Source of the DNA: Reyranella sp.
Lineage (GTDB): Bacteria; Pseudomonadota; Alphaproteobacteria; Reyranellales; Reyranellaceae
Reading direction: 5' to 3'
NCBI RefSeq assembly: GCF_017305915.1
Contig: NZ_JAFKJN010000019.1
Coordinates: 62,001 to 126,000 of the forward strand
DNA length: 64,000 nt
Part shown: positions 17,310 to 25,349 of the stretch, in pieces
Layout of the letters: each line of letters begins with the position of its first letter
Numbering within the stretch: the stretch's first letter is position 1
The notes under the pieces: generated by a model
What the model was told of the DNA's origin: nothing
Databases searched by the model: none
What the model saw: only the letters and a program-made list of their open reading frames with translations
Translations under genes and position numbers: made by a program

Positions 17310-18644
17310 TTAATTGCGCATGAAGCCTTCGAGCTCCCCGGTCGCCCAGGTGAGCGTCTTCTCGATCGCCTCGCCGCCGGCGTGCCGCACCGCCATCTGG
17401 CACTGCAGGCTCGCCGTGTTGATCTGCTCGGCGATCTTGTGCGGCGCCGGAGCCGCGGCGACCGACAGGATCTGGTGATTGTGCGGATTGGGGTAGTGGT
17501 AGAGCGTGCCCTTGGGCGGCTCCGCCTCGGCCCACACTTTCAGGGTCGTCAGCTTCTCGAACGACGGCAGGTCGTAGCCGCCCGAGGCGACCACCATCTT
17601 CTCGATCGCCACCGGCGTCGACAGGTGCATGACCAGGCTCTTGGCCGCCGGGATGTTCTTGCTGAAGTTCCAGATGCCCCAGAAGAACGGTACGAACGGC
17701 GCGAAGCGCCCCTTCGGCCCGGCCGGGAAGCCGTGCGTCCAGCACTGCTCGGCGACTTTCGGCGCATCGCGCTTGGCGACCGCCCAGGCCGACGGCGGGT
17801 TCATGATCAGCGAGGCCTGGCCCGAGATCAGGAACTTGTTGTTCGAGGCGTCGTCCCAGGCCGCGACGTCGGGCGGCAGGAACTTCATCATCCTCTTGTA
17901 GAAGTCGAGCGCCTGGCGGACGGCGTCGCTCTTGGCGACGATGTCGCCCTTCTCGTTGACCAGCATCGCGCCGAACGAATGGAAGATGGCGCCGATCGTG
18001 TCGGTGCTGTCGCCGGTGTTGCCGACGCCGATGCCGAACGGCTTGCCGCCCTTGTGGCAGGCCTCGGCGGCCTTGAGGAAGGTGTCGAGCGTCCAGTTGT
18101 CGGCCTTGGGCGCCTCGCCCGCGGGATACATCGCCTGGACGTCGATCCCGGCGAACTGCTTCATGTAGTCGATGCGCGAGCACGGGCCCTTGATCTGGCT
18201 GCCCACCGTCGCCGGAACGGCGAGCCACTTGCCGCCGATCTTGCCGAGATACTCGACCGTGCCGTTGACCTTGCCGTTGGTCTTGATCAGCTCGTCCATC
18301 AGGTCGTTGACGGGCACCAGCTGCTCGGCATAGCGCGCCGGCAGGAACGAGGTGAAGGCCAGGATGTCGTGGCCGGTCTTGGCTTGGGCTTCCGCCGCGC
18401 CGGTCAGCAACAGCTTGTTGGCCTGCGTGGTGATGAAGTCGACCTGGACATCGACCTTCTCCTTCTCGCTCCATTCCTTGATCAGCGCCGCCGTGGCGTC
18501 ATTGGCATTGGGCACCCAATGATCCCAGAAGCCGACCGTCAACTTGCCGGCAGCGTACGCACCGCGCACGAACGGTGCGCTCAGGCCGAGCGCCGCCGCA
18601 CCGGCGACGACTCCTCGACGCGACAGTTTATTGGATCGCAGCAT
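17310..18644 (-). CDS. Carbohydrate ABC transporter substrate-binding protein (family 1), SBP-1
   Basis: 444-residue periplasmic binding protein of the UgpB/MalE class. ATG 18644 follows GGGAGGCG. Twin-arginine-type signal (SRRGVVAGAAALGLSAP, cut near AYA-AG). Mature chain has the class marks: LTVGFWDHWVP near residue 36, a hinge region with NNKFLISGQASLIMNPP near 255, and PAAKSLVMHLS near 325. It is divergent from a second binding protein of the same class at 18798, with 153 bp between starts. No permease follows it, so it probably feeds the permease pair at 20092-21900 or is an alternative receptor. Ligand unknown, likely a sugar, polyol or glycerol phosphate. Confidence 0.9.
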   Translation of the reverse strand: MLRSNKLSRRGVVAGAAALGLSAPFVRGAYAAGKLTVGFWDHWVPNANDATAALIKEWSEKEKVDVQVDFITTQANKLLLTGAAEAQAKTGHDILAFTSFLPARYAEQLVPVNDLMDELIKTNGKVNGTVEYLGKIGGKWLAVPATVGSQIKGPCSRIDYMKQFAGIDVQAMYPAGEAPKADNWTLDTFLKAAEACHKGGKPFGIGVGNTGDSTDTIGAIFHSFGAMLVNEKGDIVAKSDAVRQALDFYKRMMKFLPPDVAAWDDASNNKFLISGQASLIMNPPSAWAVAKRDAPKVAEQCWTHGFPAGPKGRFAPFVPFFWGIWNFSKNIPAAKSLVMHLSTPVAIEKMVVASGGYDLPSFEKLTTLKVWAEAEPPKGTLYHYPNPHNHQILSVAAAPAPHKIAEQINTASLQCQMAVRHAGGEAIEKTLTWATGELEGFMRN

Positions 18645-18735
18645 GACATCGCCTCCCGTGAAGGAACGCTTGTGCACGCAACCAGTCGACTACCGAATTT
18701 TCCGTTTGGAGGACGACACGTTAGCCGCTGTGCGC

Positions 18736-18765
18736 TTGCCGCGCCAGATGTGCAGGGGCTATGCT
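18736..18765 (+). promoter_or_regulatory. Possible promoter for the sugar ABC operon
   Basis: TTGCCG (18736-18741), 18-bp spacer and TATGCT (18760-18765), 32 bp before the start of the binding-protein gene at 18798. Match to the sigma-70 pattern is fair, nothing more. Confidence 0.3.
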
Positions 18766-18797
18766 CCGGCCAATTATACGCCGATAGGGAGGCAGCT

Positions 18798-20087
18798 ATG
18801 GTTAGCGTATCCCGTGCGTCGCGTAGAGATCTGCTTAAGCTTACCGCGTTGGGCGCGGCCAGCACCCTGGCCGGACCATCCATCGTAAGAGCGGCTCCCA
18901 AGCCCCTGACGATGATGCACGAAAGCTCGTTCATCCCGCCCTACGACGCCCACTTCAAGACCAAGATGGCGGCCGCCTACGAGAAGGCGACCGGCACCAA
19001 GATCAACTACGAGATCGTGAGCGTCGGCAGCCTGCTGACCCGCGTCACCACCGCGGCCGAGAACGGCACCGGCCCCGACATGACCCAGATCGGCTTCAAC
19101 TGGGCCTTCCTGTTCAACGAGAAGTTCGTCGATGTCAGCGACATCGCCGACGAGATCGGCAAGGAATCCGGCGGCTGGTACCCCTCCGCCCAGGAGGCCG
19201 TGGTGGTCGGCGGCAAGTGGAAGGCGATCCCGTTCGGCAATATCGGCCAGCTGATGAACTGGCGCACCGACTGGTTCAAGCAGGCGGGTTACGAGAAGTT
19301 CCCCGAGACCTGGGACGAGCTGCTCGAGGCCGGCATCAAGCTCAAGAAGCAGGGCCATCCGTTCGGCTTCGAGCTCGGCCACGGCTTCGGCGACAACCAC
19401 GGCTGGCTCTATCCGCTGCTGTGGTCGTACGGCGCCCGCGAGGTCGAGGCCGACGGCAAGACCATCGTGATCGATTCCGACGAGACGGCGCGCGCGGTCG
19501 ACTACTGCCGCCGCCTCTACAAGGAGACCATGCTCGAGGACTGCCTCGGCTGGACCGACGTCAACAACAACAAGGCGTTCCTGTCGGAGCAGATCTCCTG
19601 CACCAACAACGCCGAATCGATCCTGTGGGCGGCCAAGAAGGACTTCCCGGAGATGGCGAAGGTGATCGACCAGTCGCCGAACCCGAAGGGGCCCAAGGGC
19701 AGCTTCGCCATGCTGAACCCGCTGTGCCACGCGATCTTCACCCATACGCCGGACCACAAGGCGGCCAAGGACTTCCTGCGCTGGGTGATGAAGCCCGAGC
19801 AGTGCGGCCCATGGCTCGACATCGCGGTCACCTACTACCAGCCGTTCCTGCACAAGTACGACGACGCGCCGATGTGGAACGTCGAGCCGAAGAACAAGCC
19901 CTACCGCGACACGCTGAAGGACGCGCACCTGCCGGGCTGGCCGGCGCCGCTCAGCCGGGCGCAGTCGGAGACCATCGCCAAGTACGTCGTGGTCGACATG
20001 TTCGCCAAGGCGTGCGCGGGCAAGTCGACCAAGGACGTGATCGCCGAGGCCAAGGCCCAGCTGGTCCAGATCTACAAGACGGCCTAG
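18798..20087 (+). CDS. Carbohydrate ABC transporter substrate-binding protein (family 1), SBP-2
   Basis: 429-residue periplasmic receptor. ATG 18798 follows GGGAGGCAG. Signal SRRDLLKLTALGAASTLAG is of the Tat type, cut near VRA-AP. The mature chain shows the family 1 layout, with FGDNHGWLYPLLWSYGAREV near residue 195 and NNNKAFLSEQISCTNN near 254. It is clearly paralogous to SBP-3 (22008-23309), which shares the phrases EVEADGKT, KAAKDFLRW and KY-VVDM-AKA. First gene of the run SBP-2, permease, permease, SBP-3. The frame happens to be open upstream as far as 16914, antisense to SBP-1; that stretch is not coding. Confidence 0.92.
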   Translation: MVSVSRASRRDLLKLTALGAASTLAGPSIVRAAPKPLTMMHESSFIPPYDAHFKTKMAAAYEKATGTKINYEIVSVGSLLTRVTTAAENGTGPDMTQIGFNWAFLFNEKFVDVSDIADEIGKESGGWYPSAQEAVVVGGKWKAIPFGNIGQLMNWRTDWFKQAGYEKFPETWDELLEAGIKLKKQGHPFGFELGHGFGDNHGWLYPLLWSYGAREVEADGKTIVIDSDETARAVDYCRRLYKETMLEDCLGWTDVNNNKAFLSEQISCTNNAESILWAAKKDFPEMAKVIDQSPNPKGPKGSFAMLNPLCHAIFTHTPDHKAAKDFLRWVMKPEQCGPWLDIAVTYYQPFLHKYDDAPMWNVEPKNKPYRDTLKDAHLPGWPAPLSRAQSETIAKYVVVDMFAKACAGKSTKDVIAEAKAQLVQIYKTA

Positions 20088-20091
20088 CCGG

Positions 20092-21027
20092 ATGACGGCT
20101 GAGTCGCTCGCGTCGGTCGCAGCGCATCGGCGGCCAGCGTTCTCGCTCGGACGCTGGCTGGAGCGCGGCGGCGTGTTCGCCTGGCTGATGGTGTTGCCGC
20201 CGGTCCTCTTCCTGGTGGCGCTGGTCGGCTATCCGTTCTTCTACGGCATCTGGCTCAGCCTGCTGAACCGGCCGGTGGCGGCCACCGGCACCTTCGTCGG
20301 CCTCGACAACTACATCAACGCCTGGAACGACCCGGTGTTCTGGCAGGTGGTGCTCAACACCTTCGTCTACACCGCGGTCGCGACCGTGCTGAAGATGGTC
20401 GGCGGCCTCGGCCTCGCCCTGGTGATGAACCAGGACTTCCGCTTCAAGAACCTGACGCGCGCGCTGCTACTGCTGCCGTTCATCGTGCCGACCGTGCTGT
20501 CGACCATCGCCTGGCAGTGGATCCTCGATCCCGCCTTCAGCGTGGTGAACTGGACGCTGGTCGCGACCGGCCTGGTCGAGAAGCCGGGCCCGAGCTGGCT
20601 CGGCAACCCGCATCTCGCGATGGCGTCGCTGATCGTGGTCAATGTCTGGCGCGGCCTGCCGTTCTACGCCATCACTCTGCTGGCCGGCCTGCAGACCATC
20701 TCGCCCGAGCTCTACGAGGCCGCGACCATCGACGGCGCCGGCACCTGGGGCAAGTTCCGCTACGTCACCCTGCCGCTGATGAAGCCGGTGATCTTCATCG
20801 TCACGATGTTCTCGGTGATCTTCACCTTCGCCGACTTCCAGCTGATCTACGTGCTGACCAAGGGCGGGCCCGCGAATGCCACCCACGTCTTCGCCACCTA
20901 CGCCTTCGATATCGCGATGGGCGGCGGCCAGTTCGGCCAGGGTGCGGCGATCGCGCTGACCATGGTGCCGCCGTTGGCACTCTTGATCCTCGCCATGGCG
21001 ATCTATCTCAGGCCCTCCAAATCATGA
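20092..21027 (+). CDS. Carbohydrate ABC transporter permease, MalF/UgpA type
   Basis: 311 residues with six predicted membrane segments, starting 4 bp after SBP-2. The EAA loop that docks the ATPase is visible as ELYEAATIDGAGTWGKFRYVTL near residue 205. N-terminal hydrophobic stretch WLMVLPPVLFLVALVGYPFF near 35 is standard for this class. It should pair with the MalG-type permease that follows. No ATPase gene is present in this locus. Confidence 0.93.
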   Translation: MTAESLASVAAHRRPAFSLGRWLERGGVFAWLMVLPPVLFLVALVGYPFFYGIWLSLLNRPVAATGTFVGLDNYINAWNDPVFWQVVLNTFVYTAVATVLKMVGGLGLALVMNQDFRFKNLTRALLLLPFIVPTVLSTIAWQWILDPAFSVVNWTLVATGLVEKPGPSWLGNPHLAMASLIVVNVWRGLPFYAITLLAGLQTISPELYEAATIDGAGTWGKFRYVTLPLMKPVIFIVTMFSVIFTFADFQLIYVLTKGGPANATHVFATYAFDIAMGGGQFGQGAAIALTMVPPLALLILAMAIYLRPSKS

Positions 21028-21051
21028 GGGGCAAATCATGAGGGGCCAGAC

Positions 21052-21900
21052 ATGACCGTCGAGCGCCGCGGCTTCCATGTCCGCTTCCTCAAGCTGTGGC
21101 TGCCGCTCGGCGTGTCGCTGATCTTCGCGCTGTTCCCGTTCTACTGGATGGCGATCACCTCGCTGAAGACCAACCAGGAGCTCTACAGCCGCAAGGTCAT
21201 GCCGCTGGTCGTGCATAACCCGACGCTCAAGCACTATATCGACCTGATCACCGAGACCAACTTCCTGGAATGGACCTGGAACACCTTCATCGTCGCGGTG
21301 ATGTCGACGGCGATCTCGCTGATCTTCGGCGCCATGCTGGCCTATCCGCTGGCCCGCATCCGCTTCGCCGGCGCCGCGCTGGTCTCGTTCGCGATCGCCG
21401 CCACCTACCTGGTGCCGCAGCCACTGCTGTTCGTGCCGCTCGCCGACCTCATCAACAAGCTCGGGCTGGGCGACACGCTCACGTCAGTGATCCTGACCTA
21501 TCCGACCCTGCTGGTGCCGTTCTGCGCCTGGCTGCTGCTCGGCTACTTCCGCACCGTGCCGAGCGATCTCGAGGACGCCGCCCGGATCGACGGCGCAAGC
21601 CGCCTGCAGACGCTGATCAAGATCGTCCTGCCCCTATGTGGCCCGGGCTTCATCTCGGCCGGCATCTTCGCCTTCACCCTGGCGCAGAACGAGTTCCTCT
21701 ACGCGCTGATCTTCCTGACCAAGACCGAGGTGCGCACCGTGCCGGTCGGCGCCGTCGCCGAGCTGGTGCGCGGCGACGTCTTCTACTGGGGCCAGCTGAT
21801 GGCCGCGGCCTTGCTCGGCTCGATCCCGGTCGCCATCATCTATTCCTTCTTCGTCGAGCACTACGTCGCCGGCCTGACCGCCGGCTCCGTCAAGGGTTAA
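21052..21900 (+). CDS. Carbohydrate ABC transporter permease, MalG/UgpE type
   Basis: 282 residues, six membrane segments, second channel subunit. EAA loop: DLEDAARIDGASRLQTLIKI near residue 173. ATG 21052 has a GGGGCCAG-type upstream site; the 24-bp gap to the previous gene contains an odd direct repeat, ATGAGGGGCAAATC then ATGAGGGGCC. SBP-3 starts 107 bp later, so it may be on the same transcript with some independent control. Confidence 0.93.
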   Translation: MTVERRGFHVRFLKLWLPLGVSLIFALFPFYWMAITSLKTNQELYSRKVMPLVVHNPTLKHYIDLITETNFLEWTWNTFIVAVMSTAISLIFGAMLAYPLARIRFAGAALVSFAIAATYLVPQPLLFVPLADLINKLGLGDTLTSVILTYPTLLVPFCAWLLLGYFRTVPSDLEDAARIDGASRLQTLIKIVLPLCGPGFISAGIFAFTLAQNEFLYALIFLTKTEVRTVPVGAVAELVRGDVFYWGQLMAAALLGSIPVAIIYSFFVEHYVAGLTAGSVKG

Positions 21901-22007
21901 CGGGCGTAGCCGTCAGCAAGCGTTGAGCAGTTGCCGGGCGTAGTTCCCAGCGCATCACGACGCGTTCTTCTTTTTCTACAAAACACAAAGTCCCCCGGGA
22001 GGCGAAC

Positions 22008-23309
22008 ATGACTCGCATCGCGCGGCGTAAGCTTTTGGCGTCCACCGGCGGCCTCGCCGCCATCCTCGCGACCGGACGTGGGCCGGCCCTCGCGCAGGAG
22101 CGTTCCGTCCACTGGCTGCGTTGGACCGACTTCGTGCCGGCATCCGACCAGCTCCTCAAGGGCTCATTCACGCAGGAGTGCAAGAAGGCGCTCGGCATCA
22201 ATCTCAAGGTCGAGACCGTCAACGCCAACGACCTGCAATCGCGCATCACCTCGGCGATCCAGTCGGGCAGCGGCGCCGACATCATCATGGCGTTCAGCAA
22301 CTGGCCGCAGCTCTATGCCGAGAGCGTGGCCGACGCCGGCGACATAGCCGAGGAGATCGGCAAGGCGCAGGGCGGCTACTACGACGTCGCCAAGCAGGTC
22401 GCCACCGTCGGCAACAAATGGATCGGCGTACCGTGGACCTGCGGCGGCGGCCTGATGGCCTATCGCATCTCGTGGTTCAAGGAGGTGGGCTACGACAGCT
22501 TCCCCGACACGCTCGACAAGCTGCGAGACGCCGGCAAGAAGCTCAAGGCCAAGGGGCGGCCGATCGGCCAGACCGCGGGCCACACCTTCGGCGATGCGCC
22601 GGGCTGGTGGTATCCCTTCCTCTGGTCGTTCGGCGGCAAGGAGGTCGAGGCCGACGGCAAGACCGTGGTCCTGAACAGCAAGGAAACGGTCGAGTCGATC
22701 AAGTACGCCGTCGCGATGTGGAAGGAGACGATGGACGAAGGCGGGCTCGCCTGGGACGACACCAACAACAATCGCGCCTTCCTCAGCCAGACCATCTGCA
22801 CCACCAACAACGGCGCCTCGATCTACATCGAGGCCAAGAAGAAGCCCGACACCTACAAGACCGAGAAGGGCACGCCGATGTGGGAGGACATCCAGCATGC
22901 CGACATCCCCAAGGGTCCGGCCGCCGGACCGTTCAACGTGCCCGGCACCTTCACCGACATGCTGATGGGCTATTCCAAGAACCAGAAGGCGGCCAAGGAC
23001 TTCCTGCGCTGGGCGCACACCAAGGAGGCGTTCGACCCGTGGTTCACCTCGCAGCAGGGCTACAGCTGCGGCGCCACCAAGATGTGGGAGACGCATAAGG
23101 TTTGGGACGCCGATCCCGTCCTGAAGCCGTTCCACGACTTGCCCGCCAGAGGCCGGCTGGTCGGCTATGCCGGCCCGCCGAGCCGCAAGGCCGCCGAAGT
23201 GGTGACCAAGTACATCGTCGTCGACATGTACGCCAAGGCGATCCAGGGCATGGCGCCCGAGGAATCCGCCAAGTGGGCGCACAGCGAGGCCGCGAAGGCG
23301 TACGCCTGA
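22008..23309 (+). CDS. Carbohydrate ABC transporter substrate-binding protein (family 1), SBP-3
   Basis: 433-residue receptor with a Tat-like signal (ARRKLLASTGGLAAIL, cut near ALA-QE). ATG 22008 follows GGGAGGCG. Mature features match SBP-2: FGDAPGWWYPFLWSFGGKEV near residue 197, NNNRAFLSQTICTTNN near 257, KAAKDFLRW near 325. Two paralogous receptors thus flank one permease pair, and a third related one is divergent. That would let one channel take several ligands. It ends 45 bp before the epoxide-hydrolase-like gene. Confidence 0.92.
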   Translation: MTRIARRKLLASTGGLAAILATGRGPALAQERSVHWLRWTDFVPASDQLLKGSFTQECKKALGINLKVETVNANDLQSRITSAIQSGSGADIIMAFSNWPQLYAESVADAGDIAEEIGKAQGGYYDVAKQVATVGNKWIGVPWTCGGGLMAYRISWFKEVGYDSFPDTLDKLRDAGKKLKAKGRPIGQTAGHTFGDAPGWWYPFLWSFGGKEVEADGKTVVLNSKETVESIKYAVAMWKETMDEGGLAWDDTNNNRAFLSQTICTTNNGASIYIEAKKKPDTYKTEKGTPMWEDIQHADIPKGPAAGPFNVPGTFTDMLMGYSKNQKAAKDFLRWAHTKEAFDPWFTSQQGYSCGATKMWETHKVWDADPVLKPFHDLPARGRLVGYAGPPSRKAAEVVTKYIVVDMYAKAIQGMAPEESAKWAHSEAAKAYA

Positions 23310-23354
23310 CAGACCACTGCGGAATGGGCGCAGGACCTTTGCTAGCCTGCGCCC

Positions 23355-24239
23355 ATGACCGCCATCAAGCACAGCGTCGTCGAGACCCGCGGCTTCCGCG
23401 CCCACGTTGCCGAGGCCGGCAGCGGGCCGACGCTCCTGCTCCTGCATGGCTGGCCGGAGTTCTGGGCGACGTGGGAGCCGATGTTCGAGCGCCTCGCCGA
23501 CCGCTATCGCCTGATCGCGCCCGACTTCCGCGGCTTCGGTGAAAGCGGCAACCCGGACAAGGGCCGCACCGACCAGGCCGGTCCCGACGTGCTGGCCGAC
23601 GACATCGCCGCGCTGATGACGGCACTGGGCATCGCGACGGCGGGCTTCGTCGGCCACGACGTCGGCGCCTACGTGATGCAGCGGCTGGCGATCAACCATC
23701 CGGACCGGGCCGCCGGCCTGTTCTTCTTCAATTGCGGCACACACGGCGTCGGTGCGCGCTGGCGCGACCCGCGGCAGATCAACGAGATCTGGTACCAGAC
23801 CTTCCACCAGATGCCGTTCGCTTCCGAACTCGTGGGCGCCAACCGCGATGCCTGCCGTGCCTACTTCCGGCATTTCCTGACGCACTGGTCGTACGCCAAG
23901 GACGCCTTCGACGGCGTGCTCGAGCGTTGGGTCGACAACTTCCTGCGGCCGGGCAACCTGCAAGGCGGCTTCAACTGGTACGTCTCGCAGAATGCCGGCC
24001 GGCTCGCCGTGATGGCCGGCACGGCGCCGAAGCCACCCAGGATCAGGCAGCCCGCCCGCGTCTTCTGGGGTCGCCACGATCCAGTGCTGCGCAGCGACTG
24101 GATCGAGTTCGTGCCCGACTACTTCGAGGATGTGGAGGCGAGCATCGCCGAGGACGCCGGCCACTTCGTCCACTACGAGACGCCGGACCCGGCTGCCGCC
24201 GAGATCGATCGATTCTTTCGCCGCATCGGCTACAAATGA
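23355..24239 (+). CDS. Epoxide hydrolase / haloacetate dehalogenase-like alpha/beta hydrolase
   Basis: 294 residues. The nucleophile elbow is GHDVGAYV near residue 96, so the nucleophile is aspartate, as in epoxide hydrolases and haloalkane/haloacetate dehalogenases, not serine. HGWPEFW near 32 is the oxyanion motif of that group; the acid is probably D in WGRHDPV near 237, and the base is H in AGHFVHYE near 272. No signal peptide. TAGCCT ends 6 nt before the ATG and no Shine-Dalgarno is present, so the mRNA may be leaderless. Real substrate unknown. Confidence 0.9.
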   Translation: MTAIKHSVVETRGFRAHVAEAGSGPTLLLLHGWPEFWATWEPMFERLADRYRLIAPDFRGFGESGNPDKGRTDQAGPDVLADDIAALMTALGIATAGFVGHDVGAYVMQRLAINHPDRAAGLFFFNCGTHGVGARWRDPRQINEIWYQTFHQMPFASELVGANRDACRAYFRHFLTHWSYAKDAFDGVLERWVDNFLRPGNLQGGFNWYVSQNAGRLAVMAGTAPKPPRIRQPARVFWGRHDPVLRSDWIEFVPDYFEDVEASIAEDAGHFVHYETPDPAAAEIDRFFRRIGYK

Positions 24240-24242
24240 GAA

Positions 24243-24266
24243 GGCCCCTCGCTTGCGCGAGGGGCC
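24243..24266. terminator. Bidirectional terminator between hydrolase and rpoH
   Basis: GGCCCCTCGC (24243-24252), TTGC loop, GCGAGGGGCC (24257-24266): a perfect 10-bp stem between two convergent stop codons (24239 and 24284). On the minus strand the stem is followed by TTCTCATTTG, which suits rpoH best. Confidence 0.75.
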
Positions 24267-24283
24267 CCGTCAACTGCGCCAAC

Positions 24284-25216
24284 TCAGGTCCGGGCGGCGT
24301 GCGCCTCGGCTTTCTTGGCCGATTCGGCGGCTGCGTCGACGACCATGTTCTTCATCGCCTTCTGCAGCTTGTCGAAGGCGCGCACCTCGATCTGGCGCAC
24401 GCGCTCGCGGCTGATGCCGTACTTGGCCGACAGGTCCTCGAGCGTCTTGGGCTCGTCGACCAGGCGGCGCTCGACGATGATGTGGCGCTCGCGGTCGGAC
24501 AGGCCCTTCAGCGCCTGCGCCAGCATGTGCTTGCGCTGGCCGAGCTCCTGGCTGTCGCCGAGACGGGCCTCCTGGTTGGGCGTGTCGTCGACCAGCCAGT
24601 CCTGCCATTCCATGTCGCCTTCGGCCTTCACGGCGGCGTTCAGCGAGCTGTCCGGCGCGGCGAGGCGGCGGTTCATGTTCACCACCTCCTCCTCGGGGAC
24701 GCCGAGGCGGGTGGCGATCTTGCTGACCTGCTCGGGGCTGAGATCGCCCTCCTCGATCGCCTGCATCTGGCCCTTGAGCTTGCGCAGGTTGAAGAACAGC
24801 TTCTTCTGCGCCGCCGTGGTGCCCATCTTCACCAGCGACCAGCTGTGCAGGATGTATTCCTGGATCGAGGCGCGGATCCACCACATGGCATAGGTGGCCA
24901 GCCGGAAGCCGCGGTCCGGGTCGAACCGCTTGACGGCCTGCATCATGCCGACGTTGCCTTCGGAGATGAGCTCGGCCACCGGCAGGCCGTAGCCGCGATA
25001 GCCCATGGCGATCTTGGCGACCAGGCGCAGGTGCGAGGTCACGAGCTGATGGGCGGCCTTGGTGTCGCCGTGCTCGCGCCAAGCCTTGGCGAGCATGAAT
25101 TCCTGCTGTGGCTCCAGGAGCGGAAACTTGCGGATCTCCGAGAGATACCGGCTGAGATTGCCCTCCGGCGACAGGGCCGACGGCAGGGCGGGAAGGTTTG
25201 CGGACGCTGCACTCAT
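24284..25216 (-). CDS. rpoH: RNA polymerase heat-shock sigma factor (sigma-32)
   Basis: 310-residue alternative sigma factor that directs heat-shock transcription. Region 2 reads LVTSHLRLVAKIAMGYRGYG near residue 58 and RFRLATYAMWWIRASIQEYI-type wording near 105. The RpoH box, QKKLFFNLRKLK near 137, separates it from the housekeeping sigma. Region 4.2 helix-turn-helix: TLEDLSAKYGISRERVRQIE near 260. ATG 25216 follows GGGGGAG. A near-perfect CIRCE operator lies between promoter region and start (25250-25276), so it is probably repressed by HrcA. Ends at a bidirectional terminator. Confidence 0.97.
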   Translation of the reverse strand: MSAASANLPALPSALSPEGNLSRYLSEIRKFPLLEPQQEFMLAKAWREHGDTKAAHQLVTSHLRLVAKIAMGYRGYGLPVAELISEGNVGMMQAVKRFDPDRGFRLATYAMWWIRASIQEYILHSWSLVKMGTTAAQKKLFFNLRKLKGQMQAIEEGDLSPEQVSKIATRLGVPEEEVVNMNRRLAAPDSSLNAAVKAEGDMEWQDWLVDDTPNQEARLGDSQELGQRKHMLAQALKGLSDRERHIIVERRLVDEPKTLEDLSAKYGISRERVRQIEVRAFDKLQKAMKNMVVDAAAESAKKAEAHAART

Positions 25217-25249
25217 GGGGACTCCCCCTTTCTCACGGTAAACGGGCGT

Positions 25250-25276
25250 TTAGCACTCTCACCCGTCGACTGCTAA
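25250..25276. promoter_or_regulatory. CIRCE operator (HrcA site) upstream of rpoH
   Basis: TTAGCACTC (25250-25258), 9-nt spacer, GACTGCTAA (25268-25276). The CIRCE consensus is TTAGCACTC-N9-GAGTGCTAA, so 17 of 18 defined bases and the exact spacing match. It lies 34-60 nt before the rpoH ATG. A minus-strand TTGACC (25307-25312) further up may be the -35 box, placing CIRCE downstream of the start of transcription, where HrcA commonly represses. No hrcA, groESL or dnaK is in the window. Confidence 0.85.
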
Positions 25277-25323
25277 TGCCCGACTCTAGAGGTCGGACGA
25301 TCAGCGGGTCAAGTAAATCCGAC

Positions 25324-25349
25324 TAATCCCCTCGGGTATTAGGGGATTA
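25324..25349 (-). terminator. Hairpin overlapping the rluD stop codon
   Basis: TAATCCCCT (25324-25332) pairs with AGGGGATTA (25341-25349) around an 8-nt loop; the rluD TAA is part of the stem. No U-run follows on the minus strand, so termination is uncertain. Confidence 0.45.

Noticed and set aside
16914..18797. Very long plus-strand open frame fused to the front of the SBP-2 gene
   Set aside because: It is antisense to the real SBP-1 gene (17310-18644). High-GC codon bias leaves the opposite strand open. Signal peptide and ribosome site place the true start at 18798.
22164..24173. 669-codon minus-strand open frame
   Set aside because: Lies opposite SBP-3 and the epoxide-hydrolase-like gene, which both have intact family motifs. 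Composition is Arg/Gly/Val-rich as in antisense shadows.
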